Of a stretch of DNA of 58,804 bases, positions 33,163 to 44,575 are shown piece by piece. The notes under the pieces were generated by a model. That model saw nothing but the letters and a program-made list of their open reading frames with translations. It did no database searches and was not told the origin of the DNA. How positions within the stretch are numbered: the first letter of the stretch is position 1; every line of letters starts with the position of its first letter. A program made the position numbers and the translations under genes. The DNA lies in assembly GCA_049999725.1 (NCBI GenBank), contig JBNGIS010003582.1:1-58804 (forward strand), written 5' to 3'. This DNA comes from Haplomitrium mnioides (Eukaryota; Marchantiophyta; Haplomitriopsida; Calobryales).

Positions 33163-33960
33163 ATGGAGAATCAAGCAGTGAAGATGCAAGCGATGCAACA
33201 ACAAATTGAACATCTTTCTTGCCTTCTCGAAGTTCAAATACAAATGGGAAAGAGGGCACATTTTCAAGAAGAAGAGATTTATGTATGGTTTCCCAAACCA
33301 AAAGCATATGATGGGAAGACAATTCTTGGCTTATGTGAGAATTTCTTCTTCGATTATGAACAATATTTTGAAGCTACCAATTTAAGAGAGGATGGTCAAA
33401 TAATTCAATTTTTTGCAAGTCAATTGGAGGGAGTGGCAAAAGCTTGGTTGAGATATCGAATTGAGCAAGCTCAATGTGGAATGGTAGCTTCAATTGCTTC
33501 TTGGCAAGAGTTCAAAGAAGCGTTAATTATAAGATTTAGAGTTTTGAATGCTCCAAAGGTGGCAAGAGATTTCTTGGCAAAATTCAAGCAACTTAGTACA
33601 ATAAGGAGCTATGTCATGTAATTTCATAATATATTTATGCAAATTCTTACTATGGGCAAGGGAGAAGCTTTAAATTGTTTTGTTTGAGGATTGAAGTCTT
33701 GCACTAGAATGGAAGTGACAATGATAGAGCCCTCTCAACTAGAAGAAGCAATGCGCATGACTGAACGATACGACTCATTGCTAGCAACTATCAAAGTTAT
33801 GCCACAACCATATCAAGTTTTATCAAATGTTTGTGTGCCACCAAATGAGGCTATACCTATGGAGATTGATGTAGCGCAAAGAGTGGCACTCATCGATACG
33901 GAAGGTGGGTGCCTATGTCAAAGTGGAGGATTTTTTACTATCAATAACTTGGTTACATAA
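33163..33960 (+). pseudogene. Chromovirus C gag
   Basis: Starts at ATG 33163 (MENQAVKMQAMQQQIEHL), a probable coiled coil, then the retrotrans_gag core: FFFDYEQYFEATNL, VAKAWLRYRIEQ, SWQEFKEALIIRF and DFLAKFKQL up to 33621. A stop (TAA near 33619) and further changes separate it from a piece at 33691-33960 with EEAMRMTERYD. The zinc knuckle expected after this is not recognised. The upstream 50 residues in the same open frame lie in the LTR and are not part of Gag. Confidence 0.8.
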
Positions 33961-34379
33961 TTGCAAATTTCTCATGTTGACAAAATCGATCACGCGTTCT
34001 TGTTCAAGCAAAAATTGTTGAAGAAGAAAATCATGCAAACAACAGACCTCAAAAAGACAGTCGAACGGTTTATTGAGAGTTGGATTAGCTCCAATGGAAT
34101 GAAAAGCTTGACAGGAACTAGAAGCACCTTATTTCATCTAGACAATATAGTTGATTAGCATTCTTGTAGAATGTTGGTAGATTGTGGAATTTTTGAAAAT
34201 TTCATGTCATTACGCTTTGCAAAGAAAATCAAAGCTAAAACTTTGCCTATCAAGAAAGGTTTTGTGACTATGGAAAACATGAGGTGTTCCACTCACACAA
34301 GCCATTTCTTCTAGAGAATGGCAAGGAGTTTGAGATTTCTATGGATTTTATTATTGCACAAGTATAGTATGACATTATT
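33961..34379 (+). pseudogene. Chromovirus C protease remnant
   Basis: MLVDCGIFENFMS at about 34171-34208 corresponds to the chromovirus retropepsin LVDSGATHNFIS; the active Asp is kept but Ser-Gly is Cys-Gly. Frames are broken on both sides. Confidence 0.65.
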
Positions 34380-35534
34380 TTGAGCTTGCTTTGGCTTGAA
34401 GATCGATCTACTCAAGTTGACTGGGCAAAACGACAAATTCAAGTTACTTTACAAGGAAAACAATTTCTTTTGGGGCATCCGGTACCATTGGTGAGGAAGC
34501 CCAAATTACTTCAACATAATGTTTTGATGGAGAAAGAGTTGCATGTCTTTGTTGTATTGGTCAAACCTATCGTGAACTTGAATACGAATGGAGGGAAATC
34601 TGTACCAAACTCAATGATTGATGATATTTCAAAGGAGTTTTCAGATATGTTTCCGGATAATTTTCCAAAAAGGTTGCCAGATGATCGTGGAATGCTCTTT
34701 CCGATTGAGTTGATACCAAGAAGTACTTTGTATAATCAGCTTATATACTAGTTATTGCCACAAGAGTTGGAAGAGCTTTGGAAGACCTTGATGGATCTTC
34801 TTGAGAAAGATTTCATTCAACATAATACGTCGCTTTGAGGAAGACCGGTATTCTTTGTACCAAGGAAAGATGGTAGATTTTGTCTTTGTACAGATTATCA
34901 TGGATTGAACAATCAAACCGTAAAGAATGACTATTCTTTACTGCATATTGATAATTTGTTAGACCAAGTGCGCAATTCTTTTCCAAGTTGGATCTTTGAA
35001 GTGGTTGTTGGCAAATTCCTATCAAGCCAAGTGATGTGCCGAAGACAATTTTTTGCACGAGGTATGGACATTTTGAATGGAAGGTTCCTACATTTGGTCT
35101 CACTAATGCTCCAACCATATTCATTGATCAAACGCATCAAATTTTTGATGGGTTATTGGATAAGTCAGTTTTGGTATTCTTTGATGACATTCTTATTTTT
35201 AGCAAAATTGAAGCTGAGAATTGTAATAATCTGAAAGAAGTATTGCAAAGATTACGCAATTATAAGTTTTATTGCAAGAGATCCAAGTGCGAATTTTGGA
35301 AGCAAGAGGTTACTTACATAGGGCACAAGGTGTTTGCGGATGGTATAAAGATGGAAGAGGAGAAAATCAAGGCTATTACAGAAGGGCCAACACCAAAGGA
35401 AGCAAAGGACATTAGAACCTTTAATGGACTAGCAAGCTTCTATCAACGATTCATCTAGTATTATGCACATAATGTTGCACCACTTGTAGATCTATAAGTC
35501 AAAAAGGCCAAGTTTCAATAGACTGCCAATGAAC
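34380..35534 (+). pseudogene. Chromovirus C reverse transcriptase
   Basis: Reads SLLWLEDRSTQVDWAKRQIQ, then FPIELIPRS near 34700, LPQELEELWKTLMDLLEKDF, RPVFFVPRKDGRFCLCTDYH and the LLDQVR region at about 34960. The palm resumes after a short deletion at RYGHFEWKVPTFGLTNAPTIF, with the catalytic box FFDDILIF at 35177-35200 intact (both Asp at 35183-35188). LGHKV-like YIGHKVFADGIKM and a GLASFYQRFI end follow. The segment bearing the first catalytic Asp (DLRSGYHQ) is missing. Stops include TAG at 34749 and 35456. Pol is then split by a solo LTR at 35535. Confidence 0.85.
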
Positions 35535-36671
35535 TGTGAAGCTAGAGGCTTCACCGGTTTCTCCTCATGTGACTTTGATGTTGAGTGCACATTGAATATG
35601 AGAGGTAGGTTGAAGTGTGGCTGCAATCATCAATACACAACAAAATCTACAAAGGAAGAATACTCAATACAAAAATATTGTGGAAATCCTCACTCTTTAC
35701 TCCAAATGTTCTCACACAAATCACTCTTGCTTTTACCCTTCTAACTCTCAACACACTCCTTACTCTATGAAAGACTATTCCTCAAGTGCTTTCCCTCCAA
35801 TGAGTCTTCAAAGTAGCTCCTCCGAGTGCTTCTCCAAAGATCTATCACAACTCTCAAATCTAAAATCTCCAAATCAAAACCAAGTCCAAACTCAAGCTCC
35901 TCTCCTCTCTTCTCCTCCTCCTTATATACTAGTCTAGATAATTACTAGGAGTAAAACTAAATATTCTATCATCCTAGGTAAAGAATCTATGGTGATTATC
36001 TCTCTAATTATTAATTCCTACAAGTGCTCCTCAAGTATCTCCACCTTTTGTTTTCTTCTTCAAGAAGAAGCTTCTCATTTGGAGCTTCTCTTGTCAAAGA
36101 ATCTCAACAATTGGTCCAAGACTTTTCTACCTTGTATTTGTCCCTACAAATAATTCCTAAGATGATACTTCGAGATTCCCTCAAAGAATAAGTCAAAGAA
36201 CAAATTGACTTTTCTTGACTTTTCTCCTCTTTAGTCTATTTTAGAAGAAATCTCTATAAATTCATTAATAATAAGTCAATTTTCCTGTACTATACATTGT
36301 TGGAAAGCTTGTCAAGTAAGATTTCTACCCATATAATAATATTTGTATTTTTTAATTTGTAGATACTCTCTGTTTTGGCTTTTCTGCAGCTCCCTTTTGT
36401 AACTTTGACCAGTTATAACTTCTGGTTTACAAGAGCTTTTTCACTTCTGTACATTTTTACTAACTACTTAAAAAACATTATATCCCTATATAAAATATCA
36501 GCTTCTAAAGATTTCTAATAAGAACACAATTTACTCTGTACTCAATTCTACACATATGGAAGAAAACCGATCAAATCTAAGTTTCTTCTAATAACTTCTA
36601 AGTCTTCTCCATACTTCATCAAAATGCATCCCATTCTATGACATGGGTTTAAGCACATTGAAATTTTCACA
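35535..36671. repeat. Probable solo LTR inserted in chromovirus pol
   Basis: 1137 bp that interrupts the RNase H connection: coding matches stop at GCCAATGAAC and resume at ACGATCCCATGCC. The insert has TGTGAA...TTCACA ends, i.e. TG...CA with a 6-bp inverted terminus, and GAAC/AAAC at the borders as an imperfect target duplication. A CTTATATACTAG box lies at about 35920. A second copy is not in the window, so orientation and family stay open. Confidence 0.6.
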
Positions 36672-36675
36672 AAAC

Positions 36676-37340
36676 GATCCCATGCCTTCACAGAACAAGC
36701 GACATTTCAACATCTCAATGATAGAGTCTCTTCTTGTTCTATTCTATAGCTATATGATCCAAAGACACGTTGCATAGTTGATTTTGATGCTTCTAATTTT
36801 GCTATTGGAGAAGTTTTGCATCAAGAGTTTGACGATGGACTTCATCTAATTGCCTTCATGTAACGTCAATTAAATGTCGTAGAGAGAAATTACTCTACAA
36901 AGGATTGATAGCAATTGGCAATGGTTTATGCTACCAAAGTATAGAGGAATTATCTTTTGAGAAGACTTGTGCCTATGTGTACATATCATAAGTCATTGTT
37001 ACAAGCAATCCATTCGGAAAATATGACAAATCGTCGTCATCGATGGGAGGATGAATTACAACTCTTTGATATCAAGCTAGAGTACAAGCCTAAAAGGCTC
37101 AACACCATTCTTGATCCATTTTCAAGAAGGTTGGATCATCGACTAAATACAATACAGGTGGCCAACATTAGTATATTACATTTGGATGAGGCAACTAGGG
37201 GAAGTTATCGCTATAAACTACAAGAAGATGCTTTTTTAGGTCTTGTTCGGGCACGATTGGCCATCAACGATAGTGAGTATCATTATTTTTCAATTCGAGA
37301 TGGCACTCTATATCGAGGCAACCAAATATATGTTCCATAA
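36676..37340 (+). pseudogene. Chromovirus C RNase H and linker
   Basis: HAFTEQATFQHLNDRVSSCSIL leads into RNase H: CIVDFDASNFAIGEVLHQE at about 36773-36830, then RQLNVVERNYSTKD, and the 127-residue open piece 36957-37340 with YHKSLLQAI, RRHRWEDELQLFDIKLEYKP and the linker ending DGTLYRGNQIYVP. Stops at about 36717, 36861 and 36909 break it. Confidence 0.8.
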
Positions 37341-38394
37341 GATGATACGCTTCGAATGACTTGTTTATAAAAAAAGCACATGACATTCCTATCTCGTGGC
37401 ATCTTGTGGTAGATAAAACTACATAGTTGCTTCAACGCACTTGGTGGTGGCCTAACTTGGCTCGAGATGTTTGTGATTTTGTTCGTTCATGTGAAAATTA
37501 TCAATGAAATAAAGCTTCAAATCAAAAACCAGCGAGACTTCTTCAGCCACTACCAATTCCTACTTCTCGTTGGAAACATGTAAGTTTGGATCTTGTCACT
37601 TCACTTCCACCTACGTCTCATGGGTTTACTGCCATTGTGGTGTTTGTGGACAAGCTTAGCAAGCAAATCATTTAGCATTGATATTGGATACAGTAGATGC
37701 TTCACAATTGGCAAAAATTTACTTTGATATTGTCTTCCGTCATCATGGATTACCCAAGGTGTTAACATTTGATAGGGATCCGCGTTTCATCGACAAGTTT
37801 TGGTAAGAGTTGTTCAAGCTTTTAAGCACCAAACTCTCTATGTCTACTGCTTATCATCCTTAAACAAATGGGCAAACAGAATGTGCTAATCGTACGGTGG
37901 AAGATATGCTTCAAGTGTTCATCAATGTTCATCATATCAATTGGGATAGTTTCTTACCGGCTGTGGAGTTTGCTTACAACAACTCCAAACAAGCAAGTAC
38001 TTAGGTTTCCAAGTATTTCTACTTTTTTTCACGTTTCTCTTCTTCCTTGCAAGATGCTTGCGGTTAACCATCTTAGTGTTGCTCAAAATCAACAAAAAAA
38101 TATGCCGATAGCCATCATCGTGATTGCTCTTATGTTTTTAGTGACCAAGTTATGTTATCTACTTATGATCTCCCATTGTCTTTAGATACTCAAGTCCATA
38201 AGTTATCTCTTGTTTGGATTGGTCCTTTCTCTATTTCTTAAGTTATTTCTTTTATTGGTTATAAACTTGACCTTCCTCTTCATATGAAGATTCATCTTGT
38301 GTTTCATGTCTCTAAACTTAAGCCTTTTATTCCTAGTCAATCTTCTTTTCCAAATCATGTTCAACTTCCTCTTCCAACTATTGTTCTTGATGAT
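37341..38394 (+). pseudogene. Chromovirus C integrase
   Basis: In one frame with a few stops: HDIPISWHLVVDKT (H2C2 region), ARDVCDFVRSCENYQ, KPARLLQPLPIPTSRW, then the core VSLDLVTSLPPTSHGFTAIV (first Asp at about 37587), LTFDRDPRFIDKFW (second Asp near 37774) and TNGQTECANRTVEDML (Glu near 37881). The C-terminal SH3-like part shows VWIGPFSIS, YKLDLP and IHLVFHVSKLKPF. All three catalytic acidic residues remain although the frame is interrupted. Confidence 0.85.
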
Positions 38395-38608
38395 TGTGAA
38401 GAATTTGAAGTACACCGCATTTTGGCAAAAAGAGTTATTAAACAAGGACTGCATCCACAAATTCAATACAAGGTTTTGTGGAAATGCTATCCACTTCATG
38501 ATGTCACTTGAGAACCTTTTTCAAATCTTGAGAATGCTCAAAAGGATATTCAAATATTTGAAAGTTCCAGCAATGACGAGGACTTCATCGACTAGAAGGC
38601 AGGGATTA
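38395..38608 (+). pseudogene. Chromovirus C chromodomain and pol end
   Basis: EEFEVHRILAKRVIKQG, then QYKVLWKCYPLHDVT, a TGA in the position of Trp, EPFSNLENAQKDIQIFE: the chromodomain pattern (aromatic cage region, LVKWKGY-like core, WEP, NL-NA). It lies at the integrase C-terminus, which defines chromoviruses and is thought to steer integration to chromatin marks. The frame ends at TAG near 38594, followed by AAGGCAGGG as PPT. Confidence 0.85.
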
Positions 38609-38995
38609 TGTAATAGTACAAGCATAAGATTGTGCTATTTATTAAAAAAAATAGAGAGGAGTGAAGGAAGTGGTAGAGAGCCACTTTTAGGGTTGAGAAA
38701 AGATGACTTGATTTCAAAGTCACTTTTGGTAGAGAGTCACTTTTAGGGCTGAAATTAGAAGTGACTTGTAAGTGAAGAAAGAGGGATGACACCCTATTCT
38801 CTTGTATAAATAGAAGGGCTTCTTAGCTCCACTCCTTATTCTGAAGTTCCTCTCAATTTGGTTTGGCTCTTTGGTTGCTTTGTTTGGCTAGCACTCTTGG
38901 CTTTGGTTTTCTTGTTGGCCTTGAGTTGTGTAACTCTATTAGAGTTATCTTGAAGTTGCTACTTATTTGGAAATCGGTCCTTAAGTTCTTTTACA
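38609..38995 (+). repeat. Chromovirus C 3' LTR
   Basis: 387 bp, TGTAATAG...TTTTACA, with a TATAAATA box at 38805-38812. It is uninterrupted and so defines the true LTR. Confidence 0.93.
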
Positions 38996-39395
38996 CTACC
39001 ACTACACCAATAGTTGAGAATAAATACTAGAGCTCATCGCTTTTACCTTAAGCTCTTCTTTTGACGTTGAGTTGTTGATTCTATCCAATTCCTCCAATCT
39101 TCCTCGTCTGGCCCGGAATCTTTTTCTTCTGAGATCGCTTCATCCTCAACTTCCTTGCAAGTCCCTTCTCAATATCTTTGGAGAGTGTCTTGTCCTCCCA
39201 TCATCTAGGTTCTTATTTTTGTGTTCCAATGCCCTTTTGATTGGGTTGGTGAACAATCCCCTCTTCATAGAGATCACCTATATTGGATACTATGATGCCT
39301 CTTGAATATCTTCCCATCTAAAAGTAGATAAACGCTCCAATGATGCTTCCAAACTTATTAAATTTTCATTAGTGCCTCAATTCACCAGCTCGCAA
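38996..39395. other. No feature recognised
   Basis: Pyrimidine-rich stretch without terminal repeats or a recognisable protein, between chromovirus C and the tandem repeat. Confidence 0.4.
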
Positions 39396-40353
39396 ACTGC
39401 CAATCAAAGAACATGCATAATTGGAAGAATCAGAGCTGAGAAAGGACAATTATGACTACAATAGCAAGAGCTAGAAGGAATATCAAAAGACCAACTACAC
39501 CTACAACAAGGAGAGGGGGCAAAGGAGAAAGAAAGGAGCACAAACACCACCCAAGAACAAAGAAATCTCCCAATACTTACAGCAAGATCATCTTGATATA
39601 AAAGAAAACAAAAGAAAAACCATAAAAGTAAGTAAAGAGGCCTCATCCACCCAAAAGAAAGACATAATCCCTATTCACTAACACACAAAAGTAGAAGGAG
39701 TAGTTCATAAAAACAAAGCTTAACAAAAGAAACATATAGACGGAAGACAGAAAACGTCAAAGAACATTTTTTTAAAGAATATATGATCACAAAAAGTGTA
39801 CATATACACAACAAAGAGCTGAGCAACCAAAAGGAAATTTGCACAAAAAGCAATGAGGAAATTTGACCCAAAGAAACAAAAAACAAAAGTTTTAGACTAT
39901 TAATTATTAGTATGACTTCCCCAAAGGACAAAAGATAGACCCAAACCTGCCAATCAAAGAACATGCATAACTGGAAGAATGAGAGCTAAGAAAAGACAAC
40001 CCTGACTACAACAACAAGAGCTAGAAGAAACACCAAAGACCATCTACACCTACAACAAGGGGAGGGGGCAAAGGAGAAAGAAAGGAATATAGACACCACC
40101 CAAGAACAAAGAAATCTCCCAATACTTACAGCAAGATCATCTTGATATAAAAGAAAACGAAAAGTAAACCATAGAAGTAACTAAAGAGGCCTCATGCACC
40201 CAAAAGATAGACATAACAACCTCAGTTGATCACTACTTGGATGCAGAATATCCACTAAAGTAACTAAGAGATATATCAAAGTAGAAACCCTATTCACCGA
40301 CACACATAAGTGGGAAGGAGTTGTTCATGAAAATAAAACTTGATAAGAGAAAT
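39396..40353 (+). repeat. Tandem repeat of about 550 bp (unit 1 and start of unit 2)
   Basis: CTGCCAATCAAAGAACATGC starts at about 39396 and again at about 39946, with some 270 bases of close similarity after each. Unit 2 has an extra stretch near 40220-40290. It breaks at 40353 where LINE-2 entered, and the rest of the unit (AACCAAAAGGAAATTTGCAC onward) reappears at 53004-53130. The purine-rich frames here are not genes. Confidence 0.75.
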
Positions 40354-40369
40354 ATGTGGAATAGAATAT

Positions 40370-41899
40370 AATAGAATAGAATTTGATTAAAGTCAAGAGC
40401 CAACCCTAGGGCCAAAAGGACATAGAGTACAATGTGCACAAGAGTGCGGAGGGTTGCAAAAACATAAGTAGTAAGCTAAAAAATGTTTAACTGAGAGCGG
40501 GGACAAACTTGTTTGTGAGTCATATGCTCACTCTCTTGTCTCTAGTTTCTATGTATAACCTGCCTATTTCTGAGATCTAACCAGCATGAGTTCCCAAAAG
40601 AAGAGGGCCAGCCAGCGTTGATCGTAATATTTGAGAAATTGTTGCATTGTCCCATTCTATTCTACAAAAAGTCCATGATACTTTCTCCGGAGTTCATAGT
40701 ATCTGGAGCAACAGAAGATGTTGTGGTGTTCATCTTCTGTGACTTGTAGATTGCATTGGAAGCACATCAACTTCTCATATCGGACTTTGTTGTCAATCTT
40801 AGACCATTTGGCTGTTTCACATCTGAGTCAATGGGATCCAGTACGAAGTTGTGTGAAGGTCTGGACCAGCTTAAGTGACATGTTGCTCGTCAAGTATTGT
40901 TGGATTTGCCTTGATGGAGTGTTGTTGAAGAGCACATTGTACTTGATAGTCCGAGATGCCGCACTGTAGGATTGCCACATGACTAGGAAGCAATGTCTTG
41001 ATAGATGGTCCATGAGAACTTTTTCTGATTGTTTAAGAAGTCCCCATATTTTGAGCCATTTTTGGTATTGATTGTACCAATTTGTGAGGTCTCCAAGAGC
41101 TGCCTGACAAGATGCCTACATAGCCATTGTTGGGTATCTTTTTGTTGTAGTGTCTTGGATCGATTGTAGGCATGCAATAAGTTTCATCACTGCGTGCGCA
41201 TCAATGGGTATCATACCAAATTCACCTGCCAGGATGTGTAGAGGTGTGGTGGTGCGTACATTGGCTAATCTAGTGAGGAACCTTTTGAGAGGTTTCTCAC
41301 CGTGTTTCAGCCATATGGCCGGAGTTAGAGAGGGTCCCCATATTTTTGCTCCATATGTTGTTGTTGGAACAACAAAGGTATAGAAGAGGTCAATTCTCAT
41401 GGGTATATGTCAAATATCTTTTGCCTTGCACCAACTGTTCAATTGGTACAAGGTGACAAGACCTGTTGTAATCCTACGCTTGGCTCCAAAGCCGATCTTC
41501 TATGGGTCTGCATTGGTATCCCCAAATAGGTATACTAGTTCATCACTTCGGCATTGTCCTACCTGAACTTGAAAGTATCCCTATATGTTGTGGTGAGCTA
41601 TTTTCCAAAGACCAAGACATTGGTTTTCTTCATATTGATAGTCATACCGGATTGGCTACAGAATTGGTCCAATGCTTTTAGGTGTTGTTGGAGTTCAAGA
41701 CTTATTGTTGACATGAGGACGATGTCATATGTATACAAGAGAATACCAATTTTCCAAGCAAGCAGATTGGGGGCATAGCCTCCCACATTGACCAATACTG
41801 CCTCCGATTTTTCTATGAACAAACCGAATAAGGTGGGGGAGAGTGGGCAGCCCTACATTACACTGATGTTGCAATGGATAGGCTCCAACATGCCCTGAT
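40370..41899 (-). pseudogene. LINE-2 ORF2, RT C-terminal half and CCHC finger
   Basis: Minus-strand reading from 41899: a stop in the position of Gln, then GCPLSPTLFGLFIEK; the catalytic box as YTYD at 41735-41724 (first Asp replaced by Tyr); ALDQFCSQSGMTINMKKTNVLVFGK; YTYLGIPMQTHRRSALEPS; RIDLFYTFVVPTTTYGAKIW near 41400; then CFQCNLQVTEDEHHNIFC (40764-40711), a CX2CX8HX4C finger. This half is separated from the rest by copia D. Inactive because of the lost Asp and stops. Confidence 0.82.
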
Positions 41900-42351
41900 T
41901 ATTGAGATTTTGAGCTTTGTCACTCGTTGCATTGTTAGTATTCCATGGTGATCTGGTATTCTATTGATGGTATACCATGGTGATCTGGTATTGTGGTTGT
42001 ATGACTAGTGTTATGCTAGCATGTGTAGTGCATATATGTATGAATGTAGACTAGGTATCTGGTTAGGGTACATCTCTTGTATTTATATCGTGTGGCTGAG
42101 GAGGTAGTTTTGTATTGTATGGCTGAGAAGGTAGTTTTGTATTGTGTGGCTGAGGATGTATTTAAGTTTGTGTGGCTACGAAGAATAGGCTTGCAGGTAT
42201 AAAAAAGGGATGAGGGGCACTCACCCAGACACGCTCGCTTGCTTGTTGTAGAAATACTTTTGCAAAACATTATATGAGTAGAAGATGACCATATCAGCCT
42301 TCTAAAATCTCATTACAGCTCTTGGATCTCTCTCTCTTTGATTTATCAACA
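41900..42351 (+). repeat. Copia D 5' LTR
   Basis: 452 bp; contains an internal direct repeat of GGTGATCTGGTATT (41950 and 41980) and three copies of GTGTGGCTGAGGA-like sequence with TAGTTTTGTATTGT. The 3' copy has fewer of the latter. Confidence 0.9.
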
Positions 42352-42363
42352 TGGTATCAGAGC
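42352..42363 (+). promoter_or_regulatory. Copia D primer binding site
   Basis: TGGTATCAGAGC directly after the LTR; complementary to the initiator tRNA-Met 3' end. Confidence 0.93.
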
Positions 42364-42903
42364 AGGTTCATGAATAGAGAGATTGTTATGAAAAGAGAGA
42401 AAGCATTTAATGGAAATTGAGTCAATCTCCAACAAGAACGAAAATCGATTTGGTGCTTCTACAAAGCTGATCTCTGGCTACTTGCGATCCAAATTACTAG
42501 TCGCATAAACTTGATCTCTATTGATTCATGAGCCTGACTCGTGAGGATTCATGAACTGATTGTTGGTGCATCGGAACTTTGAGTTTGCATATATTGCATA
42601 TCACTTATTGACATGTATTTCATTGGCGAGTTGTGTCTTCATCTGCCTTCAGATGATCTGGTTCTATTATTGTGAAGAACAACAACAACTGAAGGTCGCA
42701 TGATTCTCTTGTATAACAAGGCTTCTAATTCAAACGTATATCAAAGTCAAATATATTATATACCACGACTTTTGATTCAGACATATATCAAAGTCAACAT
42801 TATTTTATTCTCTACACATTACGAAGCAGATGCCAATGACTTGCTGACTATATACTCTCACCGTATATTATATAATCGTACATTATATTATATATCGTGA
42901 TAT
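42364..42903 (+). other. Copia D leader, left of copia E
   Basis: No gene. It ends with CTAAG (42904-42908), the copia E target duplication, and resumes at 47420, about 48 bases before the gag ATG. Confidence 0.7.
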
Positions 42904-42908
42904 CTAAG

Positions 42909-43136
42909 TATTGAGATTTTGAGCTCTAACTGCCGGTTAACTTGGCAGCCACCTTAGTTAGCGCACATTTATGTTAGGCCAGTTAGCTTAGGTGTGTATA
43001 TATATGGGGCTACTTGAGATGCACATTATGCTCTCTCTTCCACTATGTATTTGTTGGCGCTCCTGCCGTATAGTGAAGTACGTTCTTGCATTGCTGTGTG
43101 CATATATGATTTCATGCTCTGCCTCTAACTCTAACA
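42909..43136 (+). repeat. Copia E 5' LTR
   Basis: 228 bp with a TATATATA box at about 42997-43004. The normal TG start is TA in both LTRs. Confidence 0.95.
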
Positions 43137-43148
43137 TGGTATCAGAGC
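43137..43148 (+). promoter_or_regulatory. Copia E primer binding site
   Basis: TGGTATCAGAGC abutting the LTR end. Confidence 0.95.
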
Positions 43149-44575
43149 AGGTTGTTGTTTGATTTGATGAGTAGTGTGCAGAGATTTATTTGTTAAGGGG
43201 AGTTACCTGAGAGAGTCATCACAAGGAGGAGTTTGCCGCGACAGCCGCTACATGCTCAAGAGGAGCATATGTGATTTGCACTAAGGGGGTGTAAAATAGA
43301 ACACAAGGAGTTCTAAAGGCGATTCTTGAAATTTTTTTTCCGGTTGCGGAGAGGCAGCCTGGTTATATTGAAGAAAGAGGAAAGCCCTATTCTTCGTTAA
43401 TCTCCATTATGCATGTTATCCAGTCGCCAAGTTGAAGTCTTTGTTGACAGCGCTCGAGCAGAATCGCGCAGTTAGTACTAACGCCTTTGAAGACAAAATC
43501 GTTGGAGGATTATTCATTGAAGCAAAATCATTGAGGCTTGGGATCCCATGAGCAGCCTTCGCGTCTTCGCCCAAGGGCTGCGCCTCCGTTTTCGCCCAGA
43601 GCTGATTTCGCGTTTTCATCCAAGGAGAGGGCTGCAATTTCTTTGCATCGTGAGGACATTTTGACTAAGAATCCAGGCAGAAATAGAGGAATTTGTCCAG
43701 ATTCGAAGAAGAATCGAAGGCAACTCTCACATGGCCTGATTTGTGACGGAGCTGTTTTTTTTTCAAGGATTAAGGGAAGACGAAATCACAGGAGCTGCGT
43801 TTCGCGCTTTCGTCCAGAAAGCTACGATCAGCCTGAGAGGAGCTCGCAGCAGGTGTTCGCAAGCTACATTCGAGCTTAGAGGCAGCGTTGCCACGAAAAT
43901 TGCCGTCGTGGGCTGCATGTCAGATTCGCAGCCATCTGTTTTTTAGCTAAGCAAAAAAACGAAGAAGGCCGAGGAGTTGTTCGATGTGGAAGAAGAATTG
44001 AAGAGCAGGCAGAGATCAAGCGTTCTCATTCTTTGTTGTGGAAGAATCGAAGGTCCGCGAGCTGCATGCCACACAATTCGCAGTCGCACGCAGAGCTGCA
44101 CTGACATTCTACAACAAATACACAGCGCAACACCAAGCAGGGCACGATCGCGCAACATCCAGCACCGAATTCGACGTCGACGTGCGCAGAAATCTGAGGA
44201 GGCCTATTTTTTTCGTGAGAGGAGCTCAACGAAAGAGCTCTCTCAGCCCGTCCTTAAGTCGCCGTTCTAATAATAAACTTCGTTCTTATTCAAAGAAGAA
44301 CTATAAAGTAATAAAAACTTCATGCATAAGAACACATTAGTTATAAGAACTTCCTAAATAAAAACAACTTAGCGATAAGAACTATTATGCTATAAGAACT
44401 CTTAAGTGTTTTTTTTCCTAGGGGTCTTATTTTTCTATTTAATCACTAGTTTGGACCAGGGGAGTCCTGCTTTCTGATCTGCAGATTTCCTGAGGGTCGA
44501 AACCATATTTTTTTTCTGATTTCATCTCGACACCTGATTCTACTTACCTGGTTGATCTGTTTACATTGTGTTCAC
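43149..44575 (+). other. Copia E untranslated leader
   Basis: About 1.4 kb with many short overlapping frames on both strands and no family match. TTCGCG-type motifs recur between 43560 and 43830. At 44265-44410 the sequence turns AT-rich with ATAAGAAC repeated several times. Confidence 0.6.

Larger units (their letters stand above)
26979..38995 (+). mobile_element. Chromovirus C: Ty3/gypsy element with chromodomain, carrying nested insertions
   Basis: The 387-bp LTRs start TGTAATAGTACAAGC and end TTTTACA. The 5' LTR is split into 26979-27156 and 32922-33130 by an insertion; the 3' LTR is 38609-38995. The interior encodes gag, protease, RT, RNase H, integrase and a C-terminal chromodomain in the gypsy order, with RT and integrase catalytic residues still visible despite stops. 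A 1.1 kb LTR-like insertion splits pol at 35535. The flanks TTTCT and CTACC do not match, so the target duplication is lost or the ends have recombined. Confidence 0.9.

Noticed and set aside
39404-39964. Minus-strand hydrophobic small ORFs, possible membrane peptides
   Set aside because: They come from a purine-rich tandem repeat read on the opposite strand; the second unit does not keep the frames.
43538-44340. Overlapping 60-110 residue frames in the copia E leader
   Set aside because: They overlap on both strands, lack family features, and lie between the primer site and gag.
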